NCBI RefSeq assembly: GCF_013167215.1
Contig: NZ_JABJWY010000038.1
Location: forward strand, 274,765 to 338,764
Length of the DNA stretch: 64,000 nucleotides
Origin: Sphingobacterium prati
GTDB lineage: Bacteria; Bacteroidota; Bacteroidia; Sphingobacteriales; Sphingobacteriaceae
Direction of reading: 5' to 3'
The first letter of the stretch is position 1. Each line of letters begins with the position of its first letter. Made by a program: the position numbers and the translations under genes. Below the pieces are notes generated by a model, which was not told the DNA's origin, made no database searches, and saw only the letters and a list, made by a program, of their open reading frames with translations. Shown piece by piece: positions 8,764-17,880 of this stretch.

Positions 8764-8771
8764 CAAAACTA
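8764..8771 (-). promoter_or_regulatory. birA -7 promoter element
   Basis: TAGTTTTG on the minus strand matches TAnnTTTG and leaves a leader of about 20-27 nt before the birA ATG. Confidence 0.45.
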
Positions 8772-8783
8772 TCATATTTTTTA

Positions 8784-9158
8784 ATGAGTAAAAATAAAAG
8801 TTCAGAATTGTCGCAACGTCTATCAGAAATTATCGTCCATGGTATGCAGGAAAAGAAAGCAAACGAGATTGTTCGCTTGGATTTAAGAGATCTTCACAGT
8901 TCTGTTTCTGATTATTTTGTGATTTGTCATGCCGACTCAAACATTCAGGTTAATGCCATTGCAAAGAGTGTAGAGGAGGAAGTCTATAAAGCTTTTGGTC
9001 AAGAACCCCAATATAAAGAAGGACAATCCAACGGAGAATGGTTGATTTTGGATTTTGTGGATGTGGTTGTACATATCTTTAAGACCGAAAAGAGAGCACA
9101 TTACGGCATTGAGGATTTGTGGGGAGATGCACAGATTCAGCATTTTCAAAGCGCCTAA
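8784..9158 (+). CDS. rsfS: Ribosome silencing factor RsfS
   Basis: The 124-residue protein has normal family length. RsfS binds ribosomal protein uL14 on the 50S subunit and blocks joining of the subunits when nutrients are scarce. The family signatures are the central DYFVICHADSNIQVNAIAKS (about 43-62), GEWLILDFVDVVVHIF (about 84-99) and the ending GIEDLWGDA. It is followed 49 bp later by ftsH on the same strand, a gene order common in Bacteroidota. Confidence 0.95.
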   Translation: MSKNKSSELSQRLSEIIVHGMQEKKANEIVRLDLRDLHSSVSDYFVICHADSNIQVNAIAKSVEEEVYKAFGQEPQYKEGQSNGEWLILDFVDVVVHIFKTEKRAHYGIEDLWGDAQIQHFQSA

Positions 9159-9207
9159 ATAAAAGCCTCAATACAATAGTTTATACAGAAAATATAATTA
9201 CGATATA

Positions 9208-11289
9208 ATGAAAAAAATCCCAAGTAGTAAGGTAAGCCCGAAACCGCCAAAATTCAATTTTGTGTGGCTTATGATTGCCATGTTTTTAGGTTTTTTTGCC
9301 TTGCAATATGTTTTTGGAGAAAACCCGGCTAAGGAAATTAGCTATAGTGATTTTGAAACACGCATGTTAAAAACCGGAGCTGTTGAGCGTCTGGAAGCAT
9401 ATAAGAAAAATGATCTTGTCGAGGTGGAAGTCTATCTAAAAAAGGGCTGGAAAGACAACCCCAGTTTTAAAGACGTAGCTAAGAACAGCGATCCAATTCC
9501 AAGTCTTGCCGGTCAGGAAGAAACAGGCCCCCAATATATCTTTAAAGATGCTTCGGCAGAGGTGTTGGAGAAGAAGTTAGCTGCATCACAAGATGAGCTG
9601 GCTCCGGGTACACCTAAGGTACAATTAAAATATGCTGATCGTTCCAATCCATGGGCAAGCTGGTTTGTGACATTTATGTTGCCATTATTGGTCTTGGCAG
9701 CAATCTGGATTTTCTTGATGCGCCGCATGGGTGGTGGAGCTGGTGGCGGCGGTGGCGCGATCTTTAACATCGGTAAATCCAAAGCACAGTTATTTGACAA
9801 AGAATCACAGATCAATATTACTTTTAACGATGTTGCTGGCTTAGAAGAAGCAAAACAAGAGGTAATGGAAATCGTAGATTTCTTAAAAAATCCACGTAAA
9901 TACACGAATCTAGGGGGTAAAATTCCGAAAGGAGCATTGCTTGTAGGCCCTCCGGGTACAGGTAAAACCTTATTGGCAAAAGCTGTTGCAGGAGAAGCAC
10001 AGGTACCTTTCTTCTCTTTATCAGGTTCGGACTTCGTTGAGATGTTTGTGGGTGTCGGTGCCTCACGTGTGCGTGATTTGTTCAAACAAGCCAAAGAGAA
10101 AGCCCCTTGTATTATCTTTATTGATGAGATTGATGCAATCGGCCGCGCCCGTGGTAAAAACTCCATGATGGGCGGTAACGATGAACGTGAAAATACATTG
10201 AACCAGTTATTGGTAGAAATGGATGGTTTTGGTACAGACTCCGGCGTTATTATTCTAGCCGCTACAAACCGTATTGATGTATTGGATACAGCTTTATTGC
10301 GTCCGGGACGTTTTGACCGTCAGATTTCAATTGATAAACCAGATCTGATAGGTCGTGAGCATATTTTTAAAGTGCATTTAAAACCATTGAAATTATCTGC
10401 AGAGGTAGATGCTAAAAAATTATCCGCACAGACGCCAGGTTTTGCGGGAGCAGAGATCGCCAATGTGTGTAACGAAGCTGCGTTGATTGCTGCACGTAAA
10501 AACAAATCTGAGATAGATATGCAGGATTTTCAAGATGCTGTAGATCGTGTGATTGGTGGTCTTGAAAAAAAGAATAAAATCATATCTCCTGAGGAGAAAC
10601 GTATTGTTGCTTATCACGAGGCGGGACACGCCATTGCGGGTTGGTTCTTAGAACATGCCGATCCCTTGGTAAAAGTATCTATTGTTCCGCGTGGAGTAGC
10701 TGCGTTAGGATATGCACAGTATCTTCCACGTGAGCAGTTCTTATATACAACCGAACAGCTGGTTGATAGTTTGTGTATGACGATGGGAGGGCGTGTTGCG
10801 GAAGATATTACTTTCGGAAGAATCTCAACAGGCGCCCAGAATGACTTGGAGCGTATTACACAACTTTCCTATGCCATGATTGCCATTTACGGTATGAATG
10901 ATAAAGTTGGCAATGTGTCTTTCCGCGACAGCTCGGAAGCGTCTTTCCAAAAACCATATTCTGACAAAACGGCAGAGCTGATTGATGCTGAAGTTCGTAA
11001 TCTGATCACAGACGTTTACGCGCGGACAAAGCAACTTTTATTGGACAAACGTGAAGGTTTGATTAAGATTGCAGAGAAGCTCTTAGAAAAGGAAATTCTT
11101 TTCCAATCGGATCTTGAAGAAATATTAGGTAAACGTCCTTTCGATACCAAGACTACTTATGATGAGTTTGTTAACGGTGCCGATGGTGGCGGTGTTCCGC
11201 AAACTGATTTGCCATTGGATGTTCATCCAGACGAAGCGACTTCAAAAGATGAACAACGTTTGGATAATCAATCAGGTAGTTTAAACTAA
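9208..11289 (+). CDS. ftsH: ATP-dependent zinc metalloprotease FtsH
   Basis: The 693-residue inner-membrane AAA+ protease degrades misassembled membrane proteins and regulators. It has an N-terminal membrane helix (about 20-36), a periplasmic FtsH-extracellular domain (about 38-145), a second helix (about 150-170), a glycine-rich linker, the AAA module with Walker A GPPGTGKT starting at residue 247 and Walker [12 protein letters not shown], the second region of homology [20 protein letters not shown], and the M41 zinc site HEAGH at residues 470-474. The acidic tail ends in a hydrophilic region. A terminator follows at 11302-11332. Confidence 0.98.
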   Translation: MKKIPSSKVSPKPPKFNFVWLMIAMFLGFFALQYVFGENPAKEISYSDFETRMLKTGAVERLEAYKKNDLVEVEVYLKKGWKDNPSFKDVAKNSDPIPSLAGQEETGPQYIFKDASAEVLEKKLAASQDELAPGTPKVQLKYADRSNPWASWFVTFMLPLLVLAAIWIFLMRRMGGGAGGGGGAIFNIGKSKAQLFDKESQINITFNDVAGLEEAKQEVMEIVDFLKNPRKYTNLGGKIPKGALLVGPPGTGKTLLAKAVAGEAQVPFFSLSGSDFVEMFVGVGASRVRDLFKQAKEKAPCIIFIDEIDAIGRARGKNSMMGGNDERENTLNQLLVEMDGFGTDSGVIILAATNRIDVLDTALLRPGRFDRQISIDKPDLIGREHIFKVHLKPLKLSAEVDAKKLSAQTPGFAGAEIANVCNEAALIAARKNKSEIDMQDFQDAVDRVIGGLEKKNKIISPEEKRIVAYHEAGHAIAGWFLEHADPLVKVSIVPRGVAALGYAQYLPREQFLYTTEQLVDSLCMTMGGRVAEDITFGRISTGAQNDLERITQLSYAMIAIYGMNDKVGNVSFRDSSEASFQKPYSDKTAELIDAEVRNLITDVYARTKQLLLDKREGLIKIAEKLLEKEILFQSDLEEILGKRPFDTKTTYDEFVNGADGGGVPQTDLPLDVHPDEATSKDEQRLDNQSGSLN

Positions 11290-11301
11290 TTTAGATTTTG
11301 C

Positions 11302-11332
11302 AGCGCTAGAGCTCTTCTAGCGCTGTATTTTA
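11302..11332 (+). terminator. Terminator after ftsH
   Basis: 9-bp arms cagcgctag/ctagcgctg (11302-11310 and 11318-11326) with a 7-nt loop are followed by a T-rich run, 12 bp after the ftsH stop. Confidence 0.75.
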
Positions 11333-11347
11333 TAGTGCTATTGAGCC

Positions 11348-11995
11348 ATGAACGTGAAGAACGCAACAGCGAAGGAGGTAATGTTAAAACGTATACGTCA
11401 GGCATTGCTTCAAAAAAATGACAATCCACATCCTAATTTCAAAGAAACACCGCTTTACAAACAAGAGGATGAATTAGTGGATCTTGTTTTTGTTCGTGAG
11501 TTCACGGCCGCAGGCGGCAAATTTCTTTATTGTGATGGCGAAATTGGCCTCATCGAGAATTTGATTACATTGACAGAGGTCAATAATATAAAAAATATCT
11601 ATGCCTGGGAACAGGGGATACAAAACCTATTGAGTCCCTATGGCTTCCCTTTTTTCAAAACAGAGAAAGACTTCGAATCGGCCAATGCGAGCATTACCTC
11701 ATGTGAAGCATTGATCGCGCGCAATGGCAGTATCATGGTGAGCAATGCGAATGCTTCTGGACGTCGTTTGAGTATCTATCCGCCGATTCACATCGTTATA
11801 GCTAAAGCTTCTCAATTGGTTTGGGATCTGAAAGATTCCTTGGCTTATATGCAAAAGCGTTACGGGCAGGAGATTCCAACAATGATCTCAACCATCACAG
11901 GACCTTCGCGGACAGCAGATATTGAGAAGAGGCTGGTATTGGGCGCTCATGGCCCCAAAGAGCTATACGTTTTACTTTTAGAGGACCGTTTCTAA
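11348..11995 (+). CDS. LUD-domain (LutC/YkgG-like) protein
   Basis: The 215-residue protein resembles LutC, the LUD-domain member of the lactate-utilisation LutABC system. Family segments are the N-terminal MLKRIRQAL, FTAAGGKFLYCD (about 52-63), the small-residue stretch ARNGSIMVSNANASGRRLSIYPPIHI (given here as its position, about 123-148) and the ending STITGPSRTADIEKRLVLGA plus HGPKELYVLLL. No lutA or lutB lies beside it; it is followed 2 bp later by a rhomboid gene, so lactate oxidation cannot be inferred from context. Confidence 0.85.
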   Translation: MNVKNATAKEVMLKRIRQALLQKNDNPHPNFKETPLYKQEDELVDLVFVREFTAAGGKFLYCDGEIGLIENLITLTEVNNIKNIYAWEQGIQNLLSPYGFPFFKTEKDFESANASITSCEALIARNGSIMVSNANASGRRLSIYPPIHIVIAKASQLVWDLKDSLAYMQKRYGQEIPTMISTITGPSRTADIEKRLVLGAHGPKELYVLLLEDRF

Positions 11996-11997
11996 CT

Positions 11998-12621
11998 ATG
12001 CTGACTCATTACTTACAACAAACGCCCGTAGCGAGCGTCATTTTCTTTTTTACACTTGTCACAAGTATTTATACTTTTTCTCATGAGCAGCTTTATGGCA
12101 AGTTGATGTTGCATCCTTATAGCATCGCCCGTAAGCAACGCTTGTATACCATACTGACAAGTGGTTTTATTCATAAGGACTGGGGGCACCTCCTGTTCAA
12201 TATGATCACTTTCTATTATTTTGCGTTTGGGTTGGAGCAGATGTTAGCACAGGCAAGCATCTATGGACATCTTCTCTTTGCTGTTATTTATTTAGGCAGT
12301 CTGCTGCTGAGTGATATTCCAACCATTATTCAGCAGAAAAATAATTATGGTTATTATAGTTTGGGCGCTTCGGGAGCGATCTGTGCCGTTTTATTCAGTT
12401 ACATCCTCTTTAATCCAAAGATGACTATCGGTGTGATGATGATCATTCCAATGCCCGCCTATTTATTTGCCTTCCTGTTTTTGGGGTATTGTATCTGGGC
12501 TTCCAAAAAAGCGCAAGACGGAATTAACCATGATGCACATTTCTATGGTGCATTATCAGGGTTGATCCTGACGATTATCTGCTTCCCCTGGGTCATAAAA
12601 CATTGCTTAGCGCAGTTTTAA
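11998..12621 (+). CDS. Rhomboid family intramembrane serine protease
   Basis: The 207-residue protein has about six hydrophobic helices. The rhomboid landmarks are all visible: HLLFNM in the second helix (His 64, Asn 68), the nucleophile Ser 125 in GASGA, and the catalytic His 181 in AHFYGALSG. It cleaves membrane proteins within the bilayer; the substrate is unknown. It follows the LutC-like gene by 2 bp, probably as an operon. Its stop codon shares the four bases TTAA at 12618-12621 with the stop of the convergent comM gene. Confidence 0.9.
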   Translation: MLTHYLQQTPVASVIFFFTLVTSIYTFSHEQLYGKLMLHPYSIARKQRLYTILTSGFIHKDWGHLLFNMITFYYFAFGLEQMLAQASIYGHLLFAVIYLGSLLLSDIPTIIQQKNNYGYYSLGASGAICAVLFSYILFNPKMTIGVMMIIPMPAYLFAFLFLGYCIWASKKAQDGINHDAHFYGALSGLILTIICFPWVIKHCLAQF

Positions 12622-14162
12622 AATTTTCCACCCCAAGTTTCCCGGTCCAAATTCCTGTATTGGATTGCTTCAGCGAGATGGTGGTTTTCAATCGTGGGGC
12701 TATTTTCCATGTCGGCGATAGTACGTGCAACCTTTAATATTCGATCATAAGCCCTTGCCGAAAGATTTAGACGATCGATAGCTGTTTTAAGCAGTTTCTT
12801 TTGAGATTCGCCAACCTGACAGATATCTCTTGTTAACTTGGTGCTCATATGTGCATTGCAATGGACTTCAGGATAAGATTCGAACCGTTTTTTTTGAATT
12901 TGTCTTGTCTGGACGACACGATTGCGAACAGTCAGGCTATTTTCACAGGGTTGAGAAGCACTCAGTTCGTCGAACTGAACAGGTGTGACTTCTACATGCA
13001 GGTCGATCCGATCCAATAAAGGTCCTGATATTTTACTTAAATAACGTTGGACGGTGTTACTGCCACAGATACATTCCTTCTCAGGATGATTGAAATATCC
13101 ACAAGGGCAGGGGTTCATTGCTGCAATTAGCATAAAACTTGCGGGGTAGTCTATGGTTAATTTTGCCCGAGAAATAGTGATATTCCGGGATTCGAGCGGT
13201 TGTCGCATGACCTCAAGGACACTTCGTTTAAATTCGGGGAGTTCATCCAAAAATAAAACTCCATGATGCGAAAGTGAAATTTCGCCGGGTTGCGGATTAG
13301 AACCGCCCCCTACCATTGCTACATCAGAGATGGTATGATGAGGAGCGCGGAATGGCCGTATAGTTAATAATGCGTCTTTGGCTTTGAGATTTCCTGAAAC
13401 CGAATGAATTTTGGTTGTTTCCAAGGATTCGGTCATAGTGAGCGGAGGCAGAATGGTTGGTAACCTTTTTGCTAACATAGTCTTTCCTGCTCCTGGAGGA
13501 CCTATAAGAATGACATTATGTCCTCCGGCAGCGGCTATTTCCAAGGCCCTCTTGATATTTTCCTGTCCACGAACATCCGAGAAGTCTACCTCATCCTTAT
13601 TTGTTCCTACATTGAAGGAGGATGATATATCCACTTTGGTCGGAACAATGCTTTTTGAGTTATTGAGGAACTGTACTACTTCCGTAAGATTTTCGACTGC
13701 AATCACATCAATTCCGCTGACGATAGCGGCTTCCAGTGCATTCTGTTGAGGAAGTATAATTCCTTTAAAGCCATCATCGAGTGCTTGTAAGGCAATAGAT
13801 AAAGCTCCTCTAATAGGTTTAATGCTGCCGTCTAAGGACAATTCGCCCAGGATAAGGTAATGTTCCAATAACACATTGCTGAGTTGTCCAGAGGATGCCA
13901 ATATGCCAATGGCGATCGATAGATCATAACTAGAGCCTTCTTTTCTGATGTCAGCTGGTGCCATGTTGACCACAATTTTTTGTCTTGGCATGTGAAGTTG
14001 ACAGGAAGTAATGGCACTTTCAACACGTCTTAGGCTTTCTTTGACAGCATTGTCAGGAAGTCCGACGATATAATAATGGAGTCCGGTAGAGACAACGACC
14101 TCAACGGTTATGGTGCACGCCTCAATACCATAGACGGCGCTACAATAAGTTTTGTTCAGCAT
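12618..14162 (-). CDS. comM: YifB/ComM family Mg-chelatase-like AAA+ ATPase
   Basis: The 514-residue protein has the full ComM architecture: an N-terminal Lon-substrate-like ChlI domain (about 1-170, GLPDNAVKESLRRVESAI), the Mg-chelatase AAA module with Walker A GPPGAGKTMLAKRLP (about 220-234) and Walker B GVLFLDELPEF, a zinc-like cysteine cluster in CPCGYFNHPEKECICGS, and a C-terminal winged-helix segment. In naturally competent bacteria ComM is a hexameric helicase that drives branch migration during DNA uptake; the gene is also widespread in species not known to be competent. Confidence 0.95.
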   Translation of the reverse strand: MLNKTYCSAVYGIEACTITVEVVVSTGLHYYIVGLPDNAVKESLRRVESAITSCQLHMPRQKIVVNMAPADIRKEGSSYDLSIAIGILASSGQLSNVLLEHYLILGELSLDGSIKPIRGALSIALQALDDGFKGIILPQQNALEAAIVSGIDVIAVENLTEVVQFLNNSKSIVPTKVDISSSFNVGTNKDEVDFSDVRGQENIKRALEIAAAGGHNVILIGPPGAGKTMLAKRLPTILPPLTMTESLETTKIHSVSGNLKAKDALLTIRPFRAPHHTISDVAMVGGGSNPQPGEISLSHHGVLFLDELPEFKRSVLEVMRQPLESRNITISRAKLTIDYPASFMLIAAMNPCPCGYFNHPEKECICGSNTVQRYLSKISGPLLDRIDLHVEVTPVQFDELSASQPCENSLTVRNRVVQTRQIQKKRFESYPEVHCNAHMSTKLTRDICQVGESQKKLLKTAIDRLNLSARAYDRILKVARTIADMENSPTIENHHLAEAIQYRNLDRETWGGKF

Positions 14163-14400
14163 GAATTTTATAATCGGTTGATTTAAAGATACTAAATATA
14201 AAATTAAAAATGATAACGCTTTGAGGAATTATTGTAATTCGATAGCGAATTGTTGAAAAATGATTATATTGTAATTATATGGATTCTGGTAAATAATAGA
14301 TAATTGCGTTATTTGGCAAACGATTTGCTTTACAAATTGTATTATTATCGAAGACTAGATTCATCGAATAATAGAATTAGAACTTTAAAACGAAAAAGAA

Positions 14401-14670
14401 ATGAATGACACAAGTAAAGTAGCTTTGGCGTTGTTGGCAGGTCTTGCTGCAGGTGCAGCTTTAGGAGTTTTATTTGCTCCGGACAAAGGATCAGATACAA
14501 GAGATAAGATCAATGATTCATTAAGCGATTTGAGTGATGCTATTCGTGAGAGAGCTGAAGAACAATTCGATCAATTGAATGATTTTAAAGAAAAAATTGT
14601 CTCCACCTTGAAAGGTAAATTAAACCAAGCCGAGGAAATTGTAGATGATGATATCATCGAGCATGCATAA
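14401..14670 (+). CDS. YtxH domain protein
   Basis: The 89-residue protein starts with a membrane helix rich in Ala and Gly (about 7-26, LALLAGLAAGAALGVLFAPDKG), followed by an amphipathic acidic helix. The LFAPDKGSDTR motif is the signature of YtxH proteins, which are small envelope proteins linked to general stress in Bacillus. The gene opens a three-gene set (YtxH, holin-like, coiled-coil) that recurs in Bacteroidota, although a 76-bp inverted repeat separates it from the next gene. Confidence 0.85.
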   Translation: MNDTSKVALALLAGLAAGAALGVLFAPDKGSDTRDKINDSLSDLSDAIRERAEEQFDQLNDFKEKIVSTLKGKLNQAEEIVDDDIIEHA

Positions 14671-14715
14671 AAGACAAACTGTTCTTAAGAGCAATTTGTG
14701 GAGATACATAGAATA

Positions 14716-14791
14716 TTAGGCTATTTCAAAAGGCTGAATATTAATAATACAAAGAAATTGAGATTCGTATAGGACTTTTGAGATAGCCTAA
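14716..14791. repeat. 17-bp inverted repeat with 42-nt loop between YtxH and holin-like genes
   Basis: Arms 14716-14732 (ttaggctatttcaaaag) and 14775-14791 pair with a single mismatch. No long T-tract follows, although the bases after it are AT-rich. It may be a weak terminator or processing hairpin, or a small MITE-like element. Confidence 0.6.
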
Positions 14792-14806
14792 ATAAAATTA
14801 AGATGC

Positions 14807-15223
14807 ATGGAAGAAGAAAAATTTTCACTTAGTGGTACTTTCCAGAAAACAAAAGAGTACGTAGATTCCCAGTTCAAGCTTGTTAAACTGAAGACAATTG
14901 AGCGCTCATCACGCCTGATTGCCAGTTTGGTGGTGGATGCAACCAAATTGATACTTACTTTGTTTGTCGTCTTTTTCTTATGTCTGGCATTGGGCTTTTG
15001 GCTAGGTGAGTTGTTGGGAAGTTATTCGTTGGGATTCTTGGCAACAGCAGGTATTTTTATAGTGATTATTATAGTAATCCGGATTTTTGAACCTGCGTTG
15101 GAATCGAAATTTATGGATCTTTCTATTCGCCGCTTTTTGGCTAAATGGAACGACGAGATCGAAGAAGAAGAGGAAGAATTGAAAAAAGAACAATTTGATA
15201 GAGAAGGGACTACAAATGAATAA
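14807..15223 (+). CDS. Phage-holin-family (holin-X type) membrane protein
   Basis: The 138-residue protein has a short polar N-terminus, two adjacent transmembrane helices (about 45-68 and 73-95) and a basic then strongly acidic C-terminal helix (EEEEEELKKE). This is the pattern of the Holin-X/'phage holin family' proteins that are common as chromosomal genes in Bacteroidota and not tied to prophages. Its 3' end overlaps the start of the next gene by 8 bp, which suggests translational coupling. Confidence 0.8.
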   Translation: MEEEKFSLSGTFQKTKEYVDSQFKLVKLKTIERSSRLIASLVVDATKLILTLFVVFFLCLALGFWLGELLGSYSLGFLATAGIFIVIIIVIRIFEPALESKFMDLSIRRFLAKWNDEIEEEEEELKKEQFDREGTTNE

Positions 15224-15719
15224 CAAGCAGACTAAAATACGTAATTTACAGGAGCTTAAGATGGAAATTGCTCGTTTGAAGGTGCTCAAAAATGAACAAG
15301 AGGCTTACTTAAAAACACAATTTACTTTGCTTAACAATAAAATTGAAGCTCCGGTTCGATTTTTCAATTCATTAAAGAATAATATCCCAGGCGTAAATAT
15401 GATTCAACAACTGTTTGCAAAGAGCAACAACCCAGATTCAGATTGGCTGACGAAAACTCTGCGCATAGGTGTTCCTTTTATGATGAACAAGCTGTTTTTG
15501 AAAAACTCGGGTATGCTGAAAAAAGCGCTTATGTTGTTGTTATCTGAACGTGCTGTGGGGCAGATCAATCAGGATAAAATCAGTGGCTTGATTGGCAAAC
15601 TCACCAATTTTATCCGACCTAAAAAGAAGAAAAAGAAAGGTTCACAGCTCGAAGGCGAGGCTACAATAAAAGACGAGGTCAATGAATATGGTATTCCCTC
15701 CTATAGTGAGACCTATTAG
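15216..15719 (+). CDS. Hypothetical basic protein, third gene of the YtxH/holin-like set
   Basis: The 167-residue protein starts at the ATG at 15216, preceded by gagaaggga, an unusually good ribosome binding site; a TTG seven codons upstream is a less likely start. The N-terminus is a charged helix (about 1-45), the middle carries a stretch that could associate with membrane ([23 protein letters not shown], positions about 85-107), and the tail is lysine-rich (KKKKKKG). I recognise no named domain. It is coupled to the holin-like gene and probably acts in the envelope with it. Confidence 0.75.
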   Translation: MNNKQTKIRNLQELKMEIARLKVLKNEQEAYLKTQFTLLNNKIEAPVRFFNSLKNNIPGVNMIQQLFAKSNNPDSDWLTKTLRIGVPFMMNKLFLKNSGMLKKALMLLLSERAVGQINQDKISGLIGKLTNFIRPKKKKKKGSQLEGEATIKDEVNEYGIPSYSETY

Positions 15720-16654
15720 GAATTAGCTTCTTCTTTTTTCAGGAAATCAGCGTAGGCTAATTTAATTCCTTCGTGAAGATTGATTTTATGTTTCCAGCCT
15801 AGGGCATGTAATTTGGATACATCCATTAATTTCCGTGGCGTTCCATCGGGTTTACTGCTGTCGAAAGAGATGTTGCCTTCATATCCTATAACTTCTTTAA
15901 TGAGTTCTGCGAGATCTTTTATACTGAGATCTTCGCCTATACCGATATTGACAAATTGTTTTTCGTCATAGTTATTCATCAAAAATACGCATGCATCAGC
16001 CAAGTCATCCGAGAAAAGAAATTCCCTTAGTGGGGTTCCGGTACCCCATATCACAACGTTATCTAAGTTATTGACTTTTGCCTCGTGAAATCTTCTGATC
16101 AAAGCTGGTAAGACATGAGAGTTTTCTGGATGATAATTATCGTTAATGCCGTACAGATTGGTTGGCATGACTGATATGAAATTACAGCCGTATTGATCGC
16201 GGAAAGCTTCAGTCATTTTAATACCGGCAATTTTGGCGATGGCATAGGGCTCATTGGTAGGTTCCAAGGTACCTGTCAACAATAAGTCTTCGTTTAAAGG
16301 TTGTGTTGCCATTTTGGGATAAATGCAGCTTGATCCCAAGAACATCAGTTTCCTGACCTCATTGTCGTAAGAAGATTTAATCACATTATTCTGTATCGCC
16401 ATATTCTCGTAGATAAAATCCGCCCGATAGGTGTTGTTTGCCATGATTCCACCGACTTTGGCTGCTGCCAGGAAGACATAATCGGGCTTTTCTTCGTTGA
16501 AAAAATCGGCAACTGCCTGTTGATTGCGCAGATCTAGTTCCTGAGAAGTACGGGTCACGATGTTATTGTATCCTAGTTCTATTAATTTGCGATGTATTGC
16601 CGATCCGACCATTCCTCGATGGCCTGCTACGTAAATTTTAGCGTCTTTTTCCAC
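15716..16654 (-). CDS. fcl: GDP-L-fucose synthase
   Basis: The 312-residue extended SDR enzyme converts GDP-4-keto-6-deoxymannose to GDP-L-fucose by epimerisation and NADPH reduction. Visible are the nucleotide loop [10 protein letters not shown] (about 11-20), LGSSCIYPK with the catalytic Ser/Cys (about 105-113), the [11 protein letters not shown] catalytic Tyr-Lys segment (about 136-146), and PTNLYG plus [14 protein letters not shown] typical of this enzyme rather than other epimerases. No gmd (GDP-mannose dehydratase) gene is beside it. Its stop shares bases with the convergent gene stop at 15716-15719. Confidence 0.93.
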   Translation of the reverse strand: MEKDAKIYVAGHRGMVGSAIHRKLIELGYNNIVTRTSQELDLRNQQAVADFFNEEKPDYVFLAAAKVGGIMANNTYRADFIYENMAIQNNVIKSSYDNEVRKLMFLGSSCIYPKMATQPLNEDLLLTGTLEPTNEPYAIAKIAGIKMTEAFRDQYGCNFISVMPTNLYGINDNYHPENSHVLPALIRRFHEAKVNNLDNVVIWGTGTPLREFLFSDDLADACVFLMNNYDEKQFVNIGIGEDLSIKDLAELIKEVIGYEGNISFDSSKPDGTPRKLMDVSKLHALGWKHKINLHEGIKLAYADFLKKEEANS

Positions 16655-16673
16655 GATAAGTTATTGATTCCTG

Positions 16674-16681
16674 CAAATATA
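16674..16681 (-). promoter_or_regulatory. fcl -7 promoter element
   Basis: TATATTTG on the minus strand matches TAnnTTTG and leaves a leader of about 15-19 nt to the fcl ATG. It lies back to back with the trmB element, only 4 bp away. Confidence 0.5.
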
Positions 16682-16685
16682 AGGT

Positions 16686-16693
16686 TATTTTTG
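16686..16693 (+). promoter_or_regulatory. trmB -7 promoter element
   Basis: TATTTTTG on the plus strand matches TAnnTTTG with 18 nt between it and the trmB ATG. Confidence 0.5.
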
Positions 16694-16711
16694 CGGGATA
16701 TTAATTAAAAA

Positions 16712-17368
16712 ATGGGAAAGGATAAACTACGTAAATTTGCCGAAGTAGCGACTTTTGAGAATGTCATCCAGCTCGATGCCGGCAAGGAATATAAAGGAAA
16801 ATGGGCTGAGAAGCAATTTGGAAATACAAACCCGGTTGTTTTGGAACTTGCCTGTGGTAAAGGAGAATATACGGTTAACTTGGCACGCTTGTTTCCAGAT
16901 AAGAACTTTATCGGTATTGATTTTAAGGGCAACCGTATTTGGCGCGGCGCAAAAACTGCATTGGAGGATAGTATCAAAAATGTCGCATTTTTACGGATAC
17001 AGATTGAGACACTTCTTGAGCATTTTGCTGAAAATGAAATTGATGAAATTTGGATTACCTTTCCGGATCCACAGCCGCAGGACAGCCGCGAAAAGAAACG
17101 CTTGACAGGTCCTAAGTTTTTAGACCGTTATAAGATTGTCATGAAGCCGGAAGGTATGATGAATCTGAAGACAGATAATGATGGCTTCTATGCGTATACT
17201 CTTGAGCAAATAGATCTGCAAAACCTGAAGAAATATAAAGAGACAACAGATCTTTATCACTCGGATCTGGTTGATGATGTTTTATCCATCAAGACATACT
17301 ATGAGAAAAAGTATCTGGCGGACGATAAGAATATCAACTACGTCAAATGGAGCTTTGAAAAACGCTAG
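16712..17368 (+). CDS. trmB: tRNA (guanine-N7-)-methyltransferase
   Basis: The 218-residue Rossmann-fold methyltransferase makes m7G46 in tRNA. Visible are the SAM-binding ELACGKGEYTVNLARLFPD (about 46-64), IGIDFKGNRIWRGAKTA (about 69-85), and the family signature IWITFPDPQPQ (about 112-122) followed by KRLTGPKFLDRY. Length is normal for the family. It is a single gene with a terminator at 17393-17421. Confidence 0.96.
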   Translation: MGKDKLRKFAEVATFENVIQLDAGKEYKGKWAEKQFGNTNPVVLELACGKGEYTVNLARLFPDKNFIGIDFKGNRIWRGAKTALEDSIKNVAFLRIQIETLLEHFAENEIDEIWITFPDPQPQDSREKKRLTGPKFLDRYKIVMKPEGMMNLKTDNDGFYAYTLEQIDLQNLKKYKETTDLYHSDLVDDVLSIKTYYEKKYLADDKNINYVKWSFEKR

Positions 17369-17392
17369 CATCAGAGTTTTAATTATAATAGG

Positions 17393-17421
17393 AAGCCCAA
17401 ACGAAAGTTTGGGCTTTTTTA
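17393..17421 (+). terminator. Terminator after trmB
   Basis: 10-bp perfect arms aagcccaaac/gtttgggctt with a GAAA loop are followed by T residues. Confidence 0.88.
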
Positions 17422-17618
17422 ATAACACAGGTTTCTTCAATTAACCCCAATCAAAGCGCATAGTTTGTTCATTGTTTCCCATAGAGGATATAGCGTTAAC
17501 ATTGTGTCAATAATTGGATGTGCCATTAATATCCATTTACCTTCTTTATGTTTATCGAATTTATTGTTTGTTTTTATATTAAATCAATGTTTTAAATAAT
17601 TTCGATTTATTTCGTTTT

Positions 17619-17650
17619 TTATAGAATATTAATTATTTTCGATTCTATAA
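17619..17650. repeat. 9-bp perfect inverted repeat in the susC upstream region
   Basis: ttatagaat (17619-17627) and attctataa (17642-17650) flank a 14-nt AT-rich spacer. The 400-bp region 17422-17784 has no gene-like ORF that I can support; this repeat is the only distinct structure in it. Confidence 0.4.
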
Positions 17651-17784
17651 TAATGAAATAACCAAAATAAAGTAAGTGCTTTTTAGACCTAATGCGTGAA
17701 ATTCCTGTCTAAATGGATTCTTCAGCATTTTTATAAGATGTAAATCGGGAAAAATGTTTCTTAAAGGAAATGATATTCGAAACA

Positions 17785-17835
17785 ATTCTTAACAAAAAGA
17801 AAACATTAAGTTAAGACAAACTTTTTGTTAAGAAT
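17785..17835. promoter_or_regulatory. 15-bp perfect inverted repeat abutting the susC promoter
   Basis: Arms at 17785-17799 (attcttaacaaaaag) and 17821-17835 (its exact complement) are separated by 21 bp. The right arm ends 1 bp before the TACTTTTG -7 element. The placement fits an operator or activator site for a dimeric regulator of the SusCD operon. Confidence 0.6.
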
Positions 17836-17836
17836 A

Positions 17837-17844
17837 TACTTTTG
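17837..17844 (+). promoter_or_regulatory. susC -7 promoter element
   Basis: TACTTTTG matches TAnnTTTG, 36 nt before the susC ATG. No clear TTG sits at the usual distance upstream, which would suit a promoter needing an activator. Confidence 0.5.
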
Positions 17845-17880
17845 TCCCAAATTGAAAATTAACAATTTACACTAATATCT

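Noticed and set aside
9513-10166. 217-codon minus-strand frame inside ftsH
   Set aside because: ftsH is complete with all motifs over this stretch; the antisense frame has no recognisable domain.
14807-15223. Prophage remnant suggested by the holin-like gene
   Set aside because: No other phage gene is near; holin-X-like genes with YtxH partners are ordinary chromosomal genes in this phylum.
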